A stretch of DNA of 64,000 nt from Pohlia nutans. Lineage: Eukaryota > Streptophyta > Bryopsida > Bryales > Mniaceae. The stretch is from contig CM040094.1 of assembly GCA_022496805.1 (NCBI GenBank), positions 9,695,501-9,759,500 on the forward strand. The letters are read 5' to 3'. Position 1 is the stretch's first letter. Each line of letters starts with the position of its first letter. Of this stretch, positions 45,340 through 54,420 are shown in pieces. Both the position numbers and the translations under genes were made by a program. The notes beneath the pieces are model-generated. The model made no database searches. It worked only from the letters and a program-made list of their open reading frames with translations, and was not told the DNA's origin.

Positions 45340-46813
45340 CATAATATGCTTGGTCACTGCAATGTCGGAAATGCAAAAAATAGAAAACCATGAAGAATTG
45401 GATTTTGGATTGTGAAGTTCAGAGTTGGAGATTTATAATACATATCTTCTAAAGAAAGAAATTTTCAATTTGGAGTTGTAGCAACTATCAAAATACCTAT
45501 AAACAAAACACGAAAATATTGCAAATACTTGAAAATACTATAAATATTTAAAAATACAACACATGTATATGTGGTGTTTCTTGTGTTTGGAAGTTTGTTA
45601 TCTTGCTTTATTTTTTGAATTTGGCTCCCTTGTTCATGTTCTAATAGTGTATGTGTTCCGATCTTAATCAATGCACCAACTCCTTTCATATTTTAATCTA
45701 CAAATTTTTTGTCCTAAACCGTACATGGATAAGTCACTCTCACTTATAAAAATCACAATAACTATATGTGAGTCTGCTCTTGATATAAAAGATTGCAACA
45801 GAAAGATGTTGACATAGGGCATTGCTGAACCTCTTTGCTTTAATTTTTGAAAATTTAACCCAAATTCTATTTAACTTTGAAGTCAAACACGTTGCAAAAT
45901 CTCATTTTTGAATGTGCATTATACGTTTCAAAGACATACTAGAGGTTGCGCCAACTTACATCGGTCCTCAGAATGACCTTTTCAAATAAAGGTTGCCCGT
46001 CCTCCCTTAACCCTTTAGTGCCTAGGGTACTGTAGCTCAGAGCCCTGGATTTCAGTAAATTTTTTCACTGTGGTTGAGACTACCAAAAATAGAATGGGTT
46101 AAATTAGAAAGTAACTGTACAATTCTATTCTCAACTCGAGAGCACACATTTTATCAAAATTTGAGAATCATCCGATGGTGGGATCGGAAGATTATAGTAT
46201 GTATTTGAACTGTATAATGCACGCTCAAAAACGAGATTTTGGGGGTGTGTGACTTCAAAGTTAAATAGAATTTGGGTTAAATTTTCAAAAATAAAAGCAA
46301 AGAAGTTCAGCTATGCCCTATGTCAACACCTCTCCGTTGCAATCTTTCATATCAAAAATAGACTCACACATAATTATTGTGAGATTTATAAGTGAAAGTG
46401 ACTTGTCCATGTACGGTTTAGGACAAAATTTTATACGTTGAAAATTGACAGGAGTGGGTACATTAGTCAAGATCGGATTACACACACTAATGGAACATGA
46501 AGAAGAGAACACAATCCAAAAAAATAAAACAAGATAACAAACTTCCAAACACAAGAAATACTACACAATACAAATGTTGTATTTGTAAGTATTTACTGTA
46601 TTTTCAAGTATTTGCAGTATTTTCGCGTTCTGCTGATAGGTATTTTGATAGTTGTACAATTCCAAATTGAAAATTTCTTTTTCTGGAAGGTGCGTAATGT
46701 ATGTGGGCAAATCTGAACTTCAAAACTGAAGTTCCAATTCTTCACGAATTCTCTGCTATTTGCATTTCGGACGTTGTAGTGACCATAATGTGGTCAGCTA
46801 GGCACTAAAGGGT
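45340..46813. repeat. Large diverged palindrome ending in a TTAA-type terminus
   Basis: The left arm (about 45340-45955) is the inverted counterpart of the right arm (about 46150-46800): GACCATAATATGCTTGGTCACTG faces CAGCTGACCACATTATGG in reverse, TTGTTATCTTGCTTTATTTT faces AAAATAAAACAAGATAACAA, and GCATTATACG faces CTGTATAATGCACG. The right end closes with the piggyBac-like terminus at 46813. The right arm recurs at 7.47-7.83 and 9.46-9.58 kb. No ORF. Confidence 0.6.
46011..46813. mobile_element. piggyBac-like MITE, copy 6
   Basis: Perfect 15-base inverted ends CCCTTTAGTGCCTAG are flanked by TTAA at 46007-46010 and 46814-46817. A further mirrored end (CTTTAGTGCCCAAGGTACTG in reverse) at about 47275 matches the left end over a longer distance, including TTAGAAAGTAAC further in. 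Two elements, or one element with a duplicated end, are therefore overlaid here. Confidence 0.55.
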
Positions 46814-46817
46814 TAAA

Positions 46818-47286
46818 TGACTCACGAATACAAAACCCAATAGCTGGCTAAACGCTTCATCTTCCCAGCTTTCCAACGCACCCACCCGCTTAATCATTTT
46901 GTAAGGTGAAAACCACCCTCCAAACGCGCATCTTCTTTGCTCATTATGAAAAGTCACTGACAGCCATAAAATTTTGTACATTGTTTTCCCGTGAATAGAG
47001 CTTTCCAAATATGGTTTCAGAATTAAAAACGGTTGGGGATTGTGGTTTGGGGAATTGATCATGTGAGGACCGATGTAAGTTGGCACGATCTCTATGATCT
47101 TCCAATCCCTCCATTAGATGATTCTCTAATTTTGACAAAATGTCTCCACTCTAGTTGATAATATAATTATACGGTTACTTTCTAATCTAATCCAATCTAT
47201 TCCTGAAAGGATCAATCATGGTGGAAAAACCCACTCCAATCCACTGTTCTTAGCTACAGTACCTTGGGCACTAAAGAAGGTATAGA
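46818..47286. repeat. Non-coding, inverted copy of the 46.0-46.2 kb sequence
   Basis: The part at about 47060-47275 is the reverse complement of 46011-46200 with moderate divergence (TTACTTTCTAATCT facing AAATTAGAAAGTAA; GAGAATCATC on both). No gene is seen. Confidence 0.5.
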
Positions 47287-47724
47287 TCTCACCTTCTGTG
47301 GAAAAACCAAAAGGGTTAAATATAAAATTTTGGAGTGGCTAAAAAATTAATGTCACTTGAGTGCAAATCTCATGGCACCCGTCAAAAAGGTATACTGCAC
47401 CAGAAAGGCAGGGTCGGAAGAAAATAATTCCCCCAAAAAATGCCGAATAAATAAATAAATTTATCAAGTATTTTGTCAAAATCAACAAAAATGAAGTCAA
47501 CAAAATTGTAGACAAAAAACAAAGGAAAACGTGTAGCCGCTAGAAAAATTCAATGTTAGTTATTAATAGCCAAATTTTTATAATTATATTTGAAAGTGCC
47601 GACCCCTACTTTTCAAACTTTAATTAATTATTCGACATGAAAGTGTTGACCCTGCCTTCCTACTACGGTATAGGGTCCCAAATGACTATTTTTAACCCTT
47701 TTAGTTTTTCCATGGAGGATGAGA
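47287..47724. mobile_element. MITE with TCTCACCCTCCGTGG ends, copy C, split by a nested element
   Basis: The ends TCTCACCTTCTGTGGAAAAA and TTTTTCCATGGAGGATGAGA match copies A and B near 19.5 kb. The centre is interrupted at GGTATA by a 272-bp insertion. Removing the insertion restores the copy-B arrangement CCGTCAAAAAGGTATAGGGTCCC-like order. Confidence 0.7.
47395..47666. mobile_element. Nested MITE inside copy C
   Basis: The insertion is bounded by GGTATA on both sides (47389-47394 and 47667-47672), a 6-bp or shorter duplication also compatible with TA. Its ends are imperfect inverted repeats, CTGCACCAGAAAGGCAGGGTC on the left and GACCCTGCCTTCCTACTACG on the right. A right-end-like fragment (GACCCTGCTATGGTACTACGG) occurs at about 50629-50649. 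No ORF. Confidence 0.65.
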
Positions 47725-47949
47725 GATTATAGGTGGAGGGTACAATAAATACATTTAAGCCAAATATTTAGAAATTATTATAACAAAAAGATGCAACATA
47801 TTAAAATTTCACAAGTAATTTTCGAGATTCTCTTTTTCAATTGTACCCCAAAAAAAAAATTCAAAAAAAAATTCAAAAAAATTCAATTTTATATTTAGAA
47901 ATCAATGTGCCCGTAAAAAAGAGAAATAGAATTCTTTTACAGTTTAGAG

Positions 47950-48421
47950 GGGTTACGGTGGAGATGCCCTTGAACTCGAAGCTCCGCACACTGAACAACA
48001 ACAACAAGAAGAAGCTCAGTCCTTGCTTTGCGAGATCATTGTGAAACCCTCTTTTGAAATTCGTGAAGGCGCATTGAGGTCGCTCTTTACATCTTTTAAG
48101 GTTTGTTTTGTCACCGCGATCTCGTTTTTTAGGTGCATTAAGGTACTATGGCCGCTTGGCAATTGTTGAATTCTTGAGATCAAGTACGTTTCTGCTCCTT
48201 CGTTGGCCATGGATTCATTCGGAGACTCTTTTGAATTTACAAAAGAGATTCAGACTTCAAAGCTCCGTATCGTATATGTATAGGTTACTTTTTTTTATTT
48301 TTTATTTTTTAATGTGATAGTGCAATGCTCACTCTGTGCGCTGTTATTTTCATGTTCGCTCTTCTTTTAGGTTTACAGGAGGATTATTTGCAGAGGAATT
48401 GTTCTTGTTTTGCTGCAATCC
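47950..48421 (+). other. Probable 5' UTR and promoter-proximal region of the 72-residue gene
   Basis: GC content rises here relative to the flanks. A donor-like AAG|GTTTGT near 48101 and an acceptor GTTTACAG|G at about 48370-48378 could remove one intron from the 5' UTR. A short ORF from ATG 47963 to TGA (MPLNSKLRTLNNNNKKKLSP...) precedes the main start and may act as an upstream ORF. The exact transcript cannot be fixed from sequence. Confidence 0.4.
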
Positions 48422-49433
48422 ATGGCTACCAGTGAGGTCATTTCAGCTGTGGTGGAACATCACCAGAAACGTAACCAGGTGAGTCCTTCGAATTTTTTTT
48501 ACTTATTTTCTGGCAGGTGGGATAGCAGAGCTTTGAGCAAGTAGGGTTTGTGATAGGGTTTTGCTTAAGATTGAATAAAAAGAATTAGGGTTTAGGGGTT
48601 GATCACATTGACCTTTGGTTTTTATAAGGTCTGCTATTTGTACATGCTGAAAAGCGCACAACACGGAGACCCTAGAGGCAGTGTTGATATCTTGTACAAT
48701 AAGCTTATTTGGATGCTTAGTACAGGAGACTGTACTATGGATTGATCGGATGGTATTAGTTTCCTTTAACCCCTAAACGTACCAATCCTTTGTACAGAAG
48801 TAGATGCTAACCTCAAAATAGATATTAGCGTGGCTCATATGTACATGAGGTATGTACATGAGGTGTACATGAGAGGACCATTGTAAGCATAAAATCTACC
48901 CAATTTTTTTGACATACTTGTAGTTGGAGGCCTCTACAATATTATGAACACCATCATAAGAGATTTATTGTAATTGGTAGAGAATTCAATAGGCTCACAA
49001 AGGTCACTTGGATGAAAGTCATCCAAGGTTGTATGAGAAAGTTACAAGGCTTTGAATCTGTTCGTGATCCAATTTTTGGATGCTGGGACGTTTAGGGGTT
49101 AATCATTGGTGCAAGTAGAGATCTTATTTGTCAGATGATTATTGAGGACCATTTTGTTCATCAGTGATAGATCTTGTGTTCAGAATAGAATGTGACTCCT
49201 TGTAGGGTTATTTTAGGAAGTCTCATTTTAATGGACTTTCTTATTGATTCTTCTTCATCACTTTGGTGCAGTCTGAGGAGGAGAGGCGGCGGGAGTATTT
49301 GGATTCATTGACAGCAGAGAGTGAAGTGCGAGCACCGAACATGGGGCAGCGCATCAAAGAAGAGGTTCAAGCTGTGGTGCACAGCATTGCAGACAAGCTT
49401 TGCATTCCTCAAAAGGACAAAACCAAGACATGA
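48422..49433 (+). CDS. Small 72-residue two-exon protein, unrecognised
   Basis: Exon 48422-48478 starts at ATGGCTACC and encodes MATSEVISAVVEHHQKRNQ, ending in CAG before donor GTGAGT. The second exon, 49272-49433, follows acceptor GGTGCAG and ends at TGA 49431-49433. Phase 0 is preserved. The protein is charged and probably helical, with SEEERRREYLDSLTAESEVR and a QRIKEEVQAVVHSIADKLC stretch, and no signal or membrane segment. I do not recognise the family. Upstream sequence from about 47950 (AAG|GTTTGT near 48101, acceptors TTTTTTAG and GTTTACAG before the ATG) suggests spliced 5' UTR exons. A 27-codon upstream ORF begins at 47963. The intron contains a piggyBac-like MITE (48770-49098). The clean splice sites and codon quality make a real gene likely. 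Confidence 0.7.
48770..49098. mobile_element. piggyBac-like MITE, copy 7, within an intron
   Basis: The left end CCCCTAAACGTACCAATCC follows TTAA (48766-48769). The right end, reverse complement CCCCTAAACGTCCCAGC, precedes TTAA (49099-49102). The left end matches copy 1 on to TCCTTTGTA, and the right end matches copy 2. It lies wholly inside the intron of the 72-residue gene. Confidence 0.65.
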
Positions 49434-49879
49434 TTGAAAGGGGAGCTGCTCACTTTTGTCACTTGAAAGGAGACAGAGCTTTTTTTTTGTTTTGTTTTGG
49501 TTGTTGAGCTGCCAGTTCAATCTGTAATTTTAGACGGAGGTGACTTATGACTTTCATTTGGTGGAGCAGCTTGCTTGGGAATCTGGTGTTTGCAATAAGC
49601 AAAGCTTGTTTCCATTTCTTATCAAGGAAGCTACTGTAGTTGTTAGTAGGTACAGTTGTAGATACTGAAGTCAACAGGTTCTCATCATGGAAAATGAAAA
49701 CACAATGTTTAAATTTGATAAATAGAAGCATGATGAAATCTTAGAGGTCTGTGTTGTATCTAATAATCTCCGAATGTGTGGTGAATGATGAATAACCAAA
49801 TAAAAATAAAATGTCTGTTCTTAGCATATAAAAGAGCTGAAAGATAACTATAGCATTAAGGGGGTGTTGATACACTTAA

Positions 49880-50113
49880 CCCTTGAACGACAATGCAAGC
49901 TCCACGGGCTTGGTTATATTTTGGGAGAATCTTGCTCATAACTTTTGCTTTGTTGCATCAAATGGGGTTTTTTAAATGTCAAACCGAGCACCTTAGAGAG
50001 ATCTATACTTCTTTAGAATAGAGCCAAAGTAAATTAAAAACAAAATCATGCTTAAAATGGAATTTAAAAGAGATTTTGGGTGTGGTATCAAGAAAGCATA
50101 TGTCGTTTAAGGA
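49880..50113. mobile_element. piggyBac-like MITE, copy 8
   Basis: The left end CCCTTGAACGACAATGC after TTAA (49876-49879) pairs with a right end whose reverse complement is TCCTTAAACGACATATGC, before TTAA (50114-50117). It is short (234 bp) and more diverged than the others. It lies just downstream of the 72-residue gene. Confidence 0.5.
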
Positions 50114-50117
50114 TTAA

Positions 50118-51121
50118 AGATAACCATAAGGGGACATTGATACACTTTGGAATTGGCACCTAAAACCACCTGCTTTAGCTACTGTGCTTGGAATTTTTGA
50201 AAATTGAATTGGAACTGCTTTTGGTTGATGATAAGTTAGTCATATACCGTATGTGCCATATAGGTGGTGCTTTTCCCAACACAAAAAGCATGATGAATTA
50301 CATCCTAGATGACACAATTTTGCTCACTTGTTAGAAGCTTTCTAATTGGATGTCTAGTCGTTGGATTAAGGTTCCTTGGGTGATAGTTGCTAAGGGCACA
50401 TGTGGAGTCATAATGGGTGGTGGATGCTTTTAGGTGCCTCCACCTTAATCCTAAAATGTTCAACCATGCATTTTTTGCACAATGTACAGAAGCAAACTCT
50501 GTTTTCTCATCCGTCATATATTTTTAATCGTTTTTTTCTTCTTAAAATCAAAAAAATCAAGGAATTCATTTTCTTGAGGAACGAACGTTATTTTTCAAAA
50601 AATATGAAATATTCATTTGTGTGGTGGTGACCCTGCTATGGTACTACGGTGCTCCCTCTATCCCATCGTAACATTTTGACAGTTGAAAATTTCAAACCTC
50701 CTACTTGGATCGAATTTTATAGTATCTTGAAACTATGATGAGAGAGGATATTTTGCATTGTATGAGGGAATTTAATAAGAATTGGACAAGGAAAATTTAC
50801 TTGAGATGTGAAGAAAAGAGTATTCAAGAGCATCGGAGAGAATCTTGGAAACTTTAGTAGGGGTAGAAAGTGTAGGGCTTAATAATTTAATGTAATACGC
50901 TTCTTGTTTCCTTTATCAATTTGTCCCATAATGAGCTTAATGTTTGCTCAAAGTCCATACCTTCGGATTGCAACATCAGAGTTACATCTTCTATTTTCAG
51001 GATACATGAAGCTTATTATAGGAAAAAGGTGTAATGATATTGAGTCATTTACAATAATATCAAAAACTTTTGTGGTCAATATTGAAGGTGATAGAGGATC
51101 GTACAAAACACATACACAAAC
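50118..51121. other. Non-coding stretch, may include part of a copia LTR
   Basis: No gene is seen. On the minus strand the copia LTR that begins near 51336 probably extends into this stretch, but its end could not be placed. CTCCCTCTATCCCATCG at about 50652 resembles a Stowaway end but lacks a partner. Confidence 0.35.
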
Positions 51122-51336
51122 ATAAGGAATGCGTAGAAAGAGATGATCTTTACTTAAGAGTTTCCCTCCTTAAAAGGTGTACACTAGGAGGTATGCATGA
51201 CAACCCATATGGGATAACTCATCATTAGAGGCCTCTAAGATCAACCTATGCCTTGACCTCTCTCCTACACATCATTATTTCCACCCAAACCCCCTTTGGC
51301 TTTTAGCAACACTACCCTACATCTTCTACTTCAACA
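51122..51336 (-). repeat. Start of a probable copia 3' LTR
   Basis: Reading the minus strand, a purine-rich AAGTGGGAG is immediately followed by TGTTGAAGTAGAAG at 51336. This polypurine-tract/TGTTG junction is the usual boundary between a copia interior and its 3' LTR. The far end of the LTR is not identified, and a 5' LTR is absent. Confidence 0.5.
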
Positions 51337-51401
51337 CTCCCACTTTGCGTAAAGCCAAAACCTTGAAGTCCATATGCTATTACCAGTCTTTCGTGTTGAT
51401 C

Positions 51402-52545
51402 TCATGCAAGACCCTTTGTCAACACATCCGCCATCATGTGCTCCGTTGGACAATACTCTAATCGTATAACTTCCATCTCCAACTTCTCCCAAATGAAGTG
51501 GTATTGCACATCAATGTGCTTCGTGCGTGAATGATGTGTCGGGTTCTTTGCAAGTGAAATGCTCCTTTGGTTGTCACACATGATCGTTGTAGCCTCTCCT
51601 TATGCACAACCCACATCCGCCATTAGTTGTCTCAACCAAATGGCCTCCTTCGTAGCGTGATTTGTCGCCATGTACTCCGCCTCCACGGTAGACGTGGCCG
51701 TGGTTTGTTGCCGCTTGCTATTCTACAATACCGCGCCCAATCCAACCTTGAACATATAGCCCGTGGTAGATTTTCGATCGTCCATATCTCCCACGTAGTC
51801 CGCATCGCAATAATCGCTCAATACAATGTCAAAGCCACTGAGACATAGCTTCACATCAATCGTCTTCTTCAAGTAGCGCATGATCCTTTTTACCGCCATC
51901 CAATGCTTCAAGCCCGGTCTTGCCATGTGTTGACTCACCACGCTAATTGGATATGCAAGATCCAACCTTGTTGCAATCATCGTATACATCAACGACCCCA
52001 CCGCTTGTTTGTATGGCACCTCCGACATCAATTGAGCCTTCGCCGCATACTCCTCCTCGGTGAGCTTCACGAGCTTGGAATTGACATACAATGGTGTTGC
52101 AATGGGCTTGCAACCCTCTATCCCAAATCGCTTGAGCACATCCAACACGTATTTGCCTTGGCTCATCGTGATAGTGCGCATTGCCCTATCCCTCACAAAC
52201 TCAACTCCCAAACAAAAATGCAACTCATACTCCTTCTCAAGCATGGCCTTGAGCGCCTCCATCAAATTCATGTGGCTCGCAAGAATGATCAAGTTATTGA
52301 CATATATGATTACAATCACAAAATTTTGACACTCTTGCATAAAATACAATCTATGATCCGCAATGCTTGTAGTGAACCCGCATTGCATAAGAAATGTGTC
52401 AATCTTTTGATACCACGCCCTCGGAGATTGCTTCAACCCATACAATGACTTTTTGAGTTTGCAAACATAGTTCCCTTTACCTTCAGATTGCACAAATCCC
52501 TCGGGTTGCACTATGTAAATGTCCTCCTCCAAATCGCCGTTCTAA
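51402..52545 (-). pseudogene. Copia (Ty1) retrotransposon fragment: reverse transcriptase and RNase H
   Basis: The minus strand encodes the C-terminal half of a copia polyprotein. Recognisable pieces are MEEDIYIVQPEGF, CKLKKSLYGLKQSPRAWYQK, the RT active-site segment IIYVNNLIILA (about 52290-52320), LGVEFVRD, GKYVLDVLKRFG, TRLDLAYPISVVSQ, and then RNase H with SDYCDADYVGDMDDRKSTTG. After a stop near 51723 the same pattern continues (ATSTVEAEYMA, HMMADVLTKGLA) to a TGA at 51402-51404. The usual YVDD is YVNN, so the polymerase would be dead. gag, protease and integrase are missing; the fragment begins abruptly near 52545. Confidence 0.9.
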
Positions 52546-52670
52546 ATTAATCTTCTATTTCTGCAGAAGACATTTAGCCCCTAAAAGGATCAAATTAGAC
52601 CTCATGTTTTTTTAATTGTTTTGAGTAGTCCTATGTGAACTTCCTTTTGTTCAATTTTATTTGATTTATT

Positions 52671-52924
52671 CTCGGGGAAGTCACTCTTTGTATCATTTGA
52701 GTATCACGTGTGAACAAAGGGTATTTAAAAGCACCCTAAAATTTAAAAATAATTTTTACTATAATTAGTAATATTTAAAGAATATTCTCATTTTTATTCT
52801 TGTAATGAATTGTGAACATTCTATATTAATGTAAATCATTTATAAAAATTATCTTCAAAGATTTATTTGGACCCTATCTTTGTTCGCACGTTGATACGTA
52901 ATATTTGGAAGTGACCTCCCCGGG
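52671..52924. mobile_element. hAT-like MITE with CTCGGGGAAGTCACT ends, copy 2
   Basis: The left end CTCGGGGAAGTCACT and right end AAGTGACCTCCCCGGG are inverted. The 8-bp duplication GATTTATT is exact on both sides (52663-52670 and 52925-52932). Same family as 35596-35882. Interior AT-rich, 254 bp, non-coding. Confidence 0.75.
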
Positions 52925-52932
52925 GATTTATT

Positions 52933-53953
52933 TCCTAACACATGCAATGTTCTTCATTAATTCCGGTGTCATAAAATTTGGTCCCATCTAAATTATATTT
53001 TTCACAATATAAGCAATTGAATTTATCATTTTAAAACTATGAATTCAAAACCATTGATTCTTGGTCCTTTATGGATAAGTGTCCCTGCAGCAATGAGTGT
53101 TGAATGTTCCTTATGATTCATCTAGAGACCAAGTAGAAGTTAATTATCAAGCATGTGATTGACCAAATAGTTAACCCCTAAGCATCCCTAGCTTTTTTGG
53201 GCTTAAAATCATCATTACTTTTGATGTGTTATAGGTCTAAATGAAAGTGAGGTATAGAAATCTCAACCATACAATCTTGTAATATACATGTAGATCATGT
53301 GGATCAAATTTAGTGGTCATTTGGCCATATAGATTGCAAGATCATAGTGTTTTAGTGTTAAAAAAGGATGCTGAAATTTCCCTAGCAACATGGTTAGAGG
53401 TGAAATTCGTTTTCAAAATTACTCAAATGAAGAAACTTTGAACTACAAAGTAGTTCAAAATCATCACATAAACACATTGGTACCAAAAAAAGACTCATGA
53501 AAAAAAATTAATGTGCTTTAAAATGGCCTTGCAATGTCAAAAAGTAGCCCGAAATGTGACCAATTTGACTCAAAAAGCAAACAGTATTGAAAATAAACCC
53601 GTGCGCTAAAATGACTCCCAAACATTTAAAACAACATGGATTGACATAAAACTTTTACCATAATAACTAAACTTCAAGGAAAATCCAACCCAATAATTTT
53701 TATTGAAATTAGACATGGGATGAAGGAGCACTGAGACGGCCTTTGAAATGTACAGGCTCAAATGTACTGAGGCTCACTGCATATGTATACAAAATCTCTT
53801 TGAAATGTAACTTCACAAAGAAGTTGTAAAGTAAAAGAAAACACTCATTCCTGGAATGGATGTGTGAGAGATTGTAGAGATGGATTGCAGGAGTGATTGC
53901 AATAATTGTGATCACTTAGATGCTCCAACAATCCCTCCACATGATCCCTGGTA
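52933..53953. other. Non-coding stretch with one piggyBac-like end
   Basis: No gene is seen. At 53171-53174 TTAA is followed by CCCCTAAGCATCC, a piggyBac-like left end whose exact 13-base mirror occurs at 56555-56567 before TTAA. The last part may contain the 3' flank of the minus-strand gene. Confidence 0.45.
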
Positions 53954-54167
53954 CTCACTCTGTCCGGAAATAATTGTCCTATTTTTTATACTTCAAACGT
54001 GAGTTTGTCCACTTCAAACCGGACGGACAATGAGAGAGACACAAAAACTACATACTACTATTAAAGATAGACCATTTTCAAGCACTGAGACGGCCTGTTT
54101 TGGCGAAAAATAAATGTTGAGTTAAAAATTGCCAAAAACTAGAACAGTTATTTCCGGACAGAGGGAG
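53954..54167. mobile_element. Stowaway MITE, copy 2
   Basis: The ends CTCACTCTGTCCGGAAATAA and TTATTTCCGGACAGAGGGAG are inverted and flanked by TA on both sides (53952-53953 and 54168-54169). 214 bp, non-coding, about 250 bases beyond the stop of the minus-strand gene. Confidence 0.8.
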
Positions 54168-54420
54168 TAGTGACTTCACACTGCCATGGTCTGGGTAAAC
54201 AAGCTATGGAATAGTGTTCTAAAAACAGTTATTTTATTTTAAGAAAAGATACGGGTCATTCGGATTAGTATTCAATACAACTATGATACAGACGGTCTTG
54301 TTCAAATCAAACTCTCCACATTTGAACTGCAAAGCAAGCCCAAGTATGCCAAACTATCTGGATACAACTGTCAGTGTGGCTACGAAAAACATGGTTACTC
54401 AATAAGCAGTATCTCTGTGT

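Noticed and set aside
50652..50680. CTCCCTCTATCCCATCG as a Stowaway end
   Set aside because: No TA duplication directly before it and no inverted partner within a reasonable distance.
51903..52448. 181-residue plus-strand frame
   Set aside because: Antisense of the copia reverse transcriptase.
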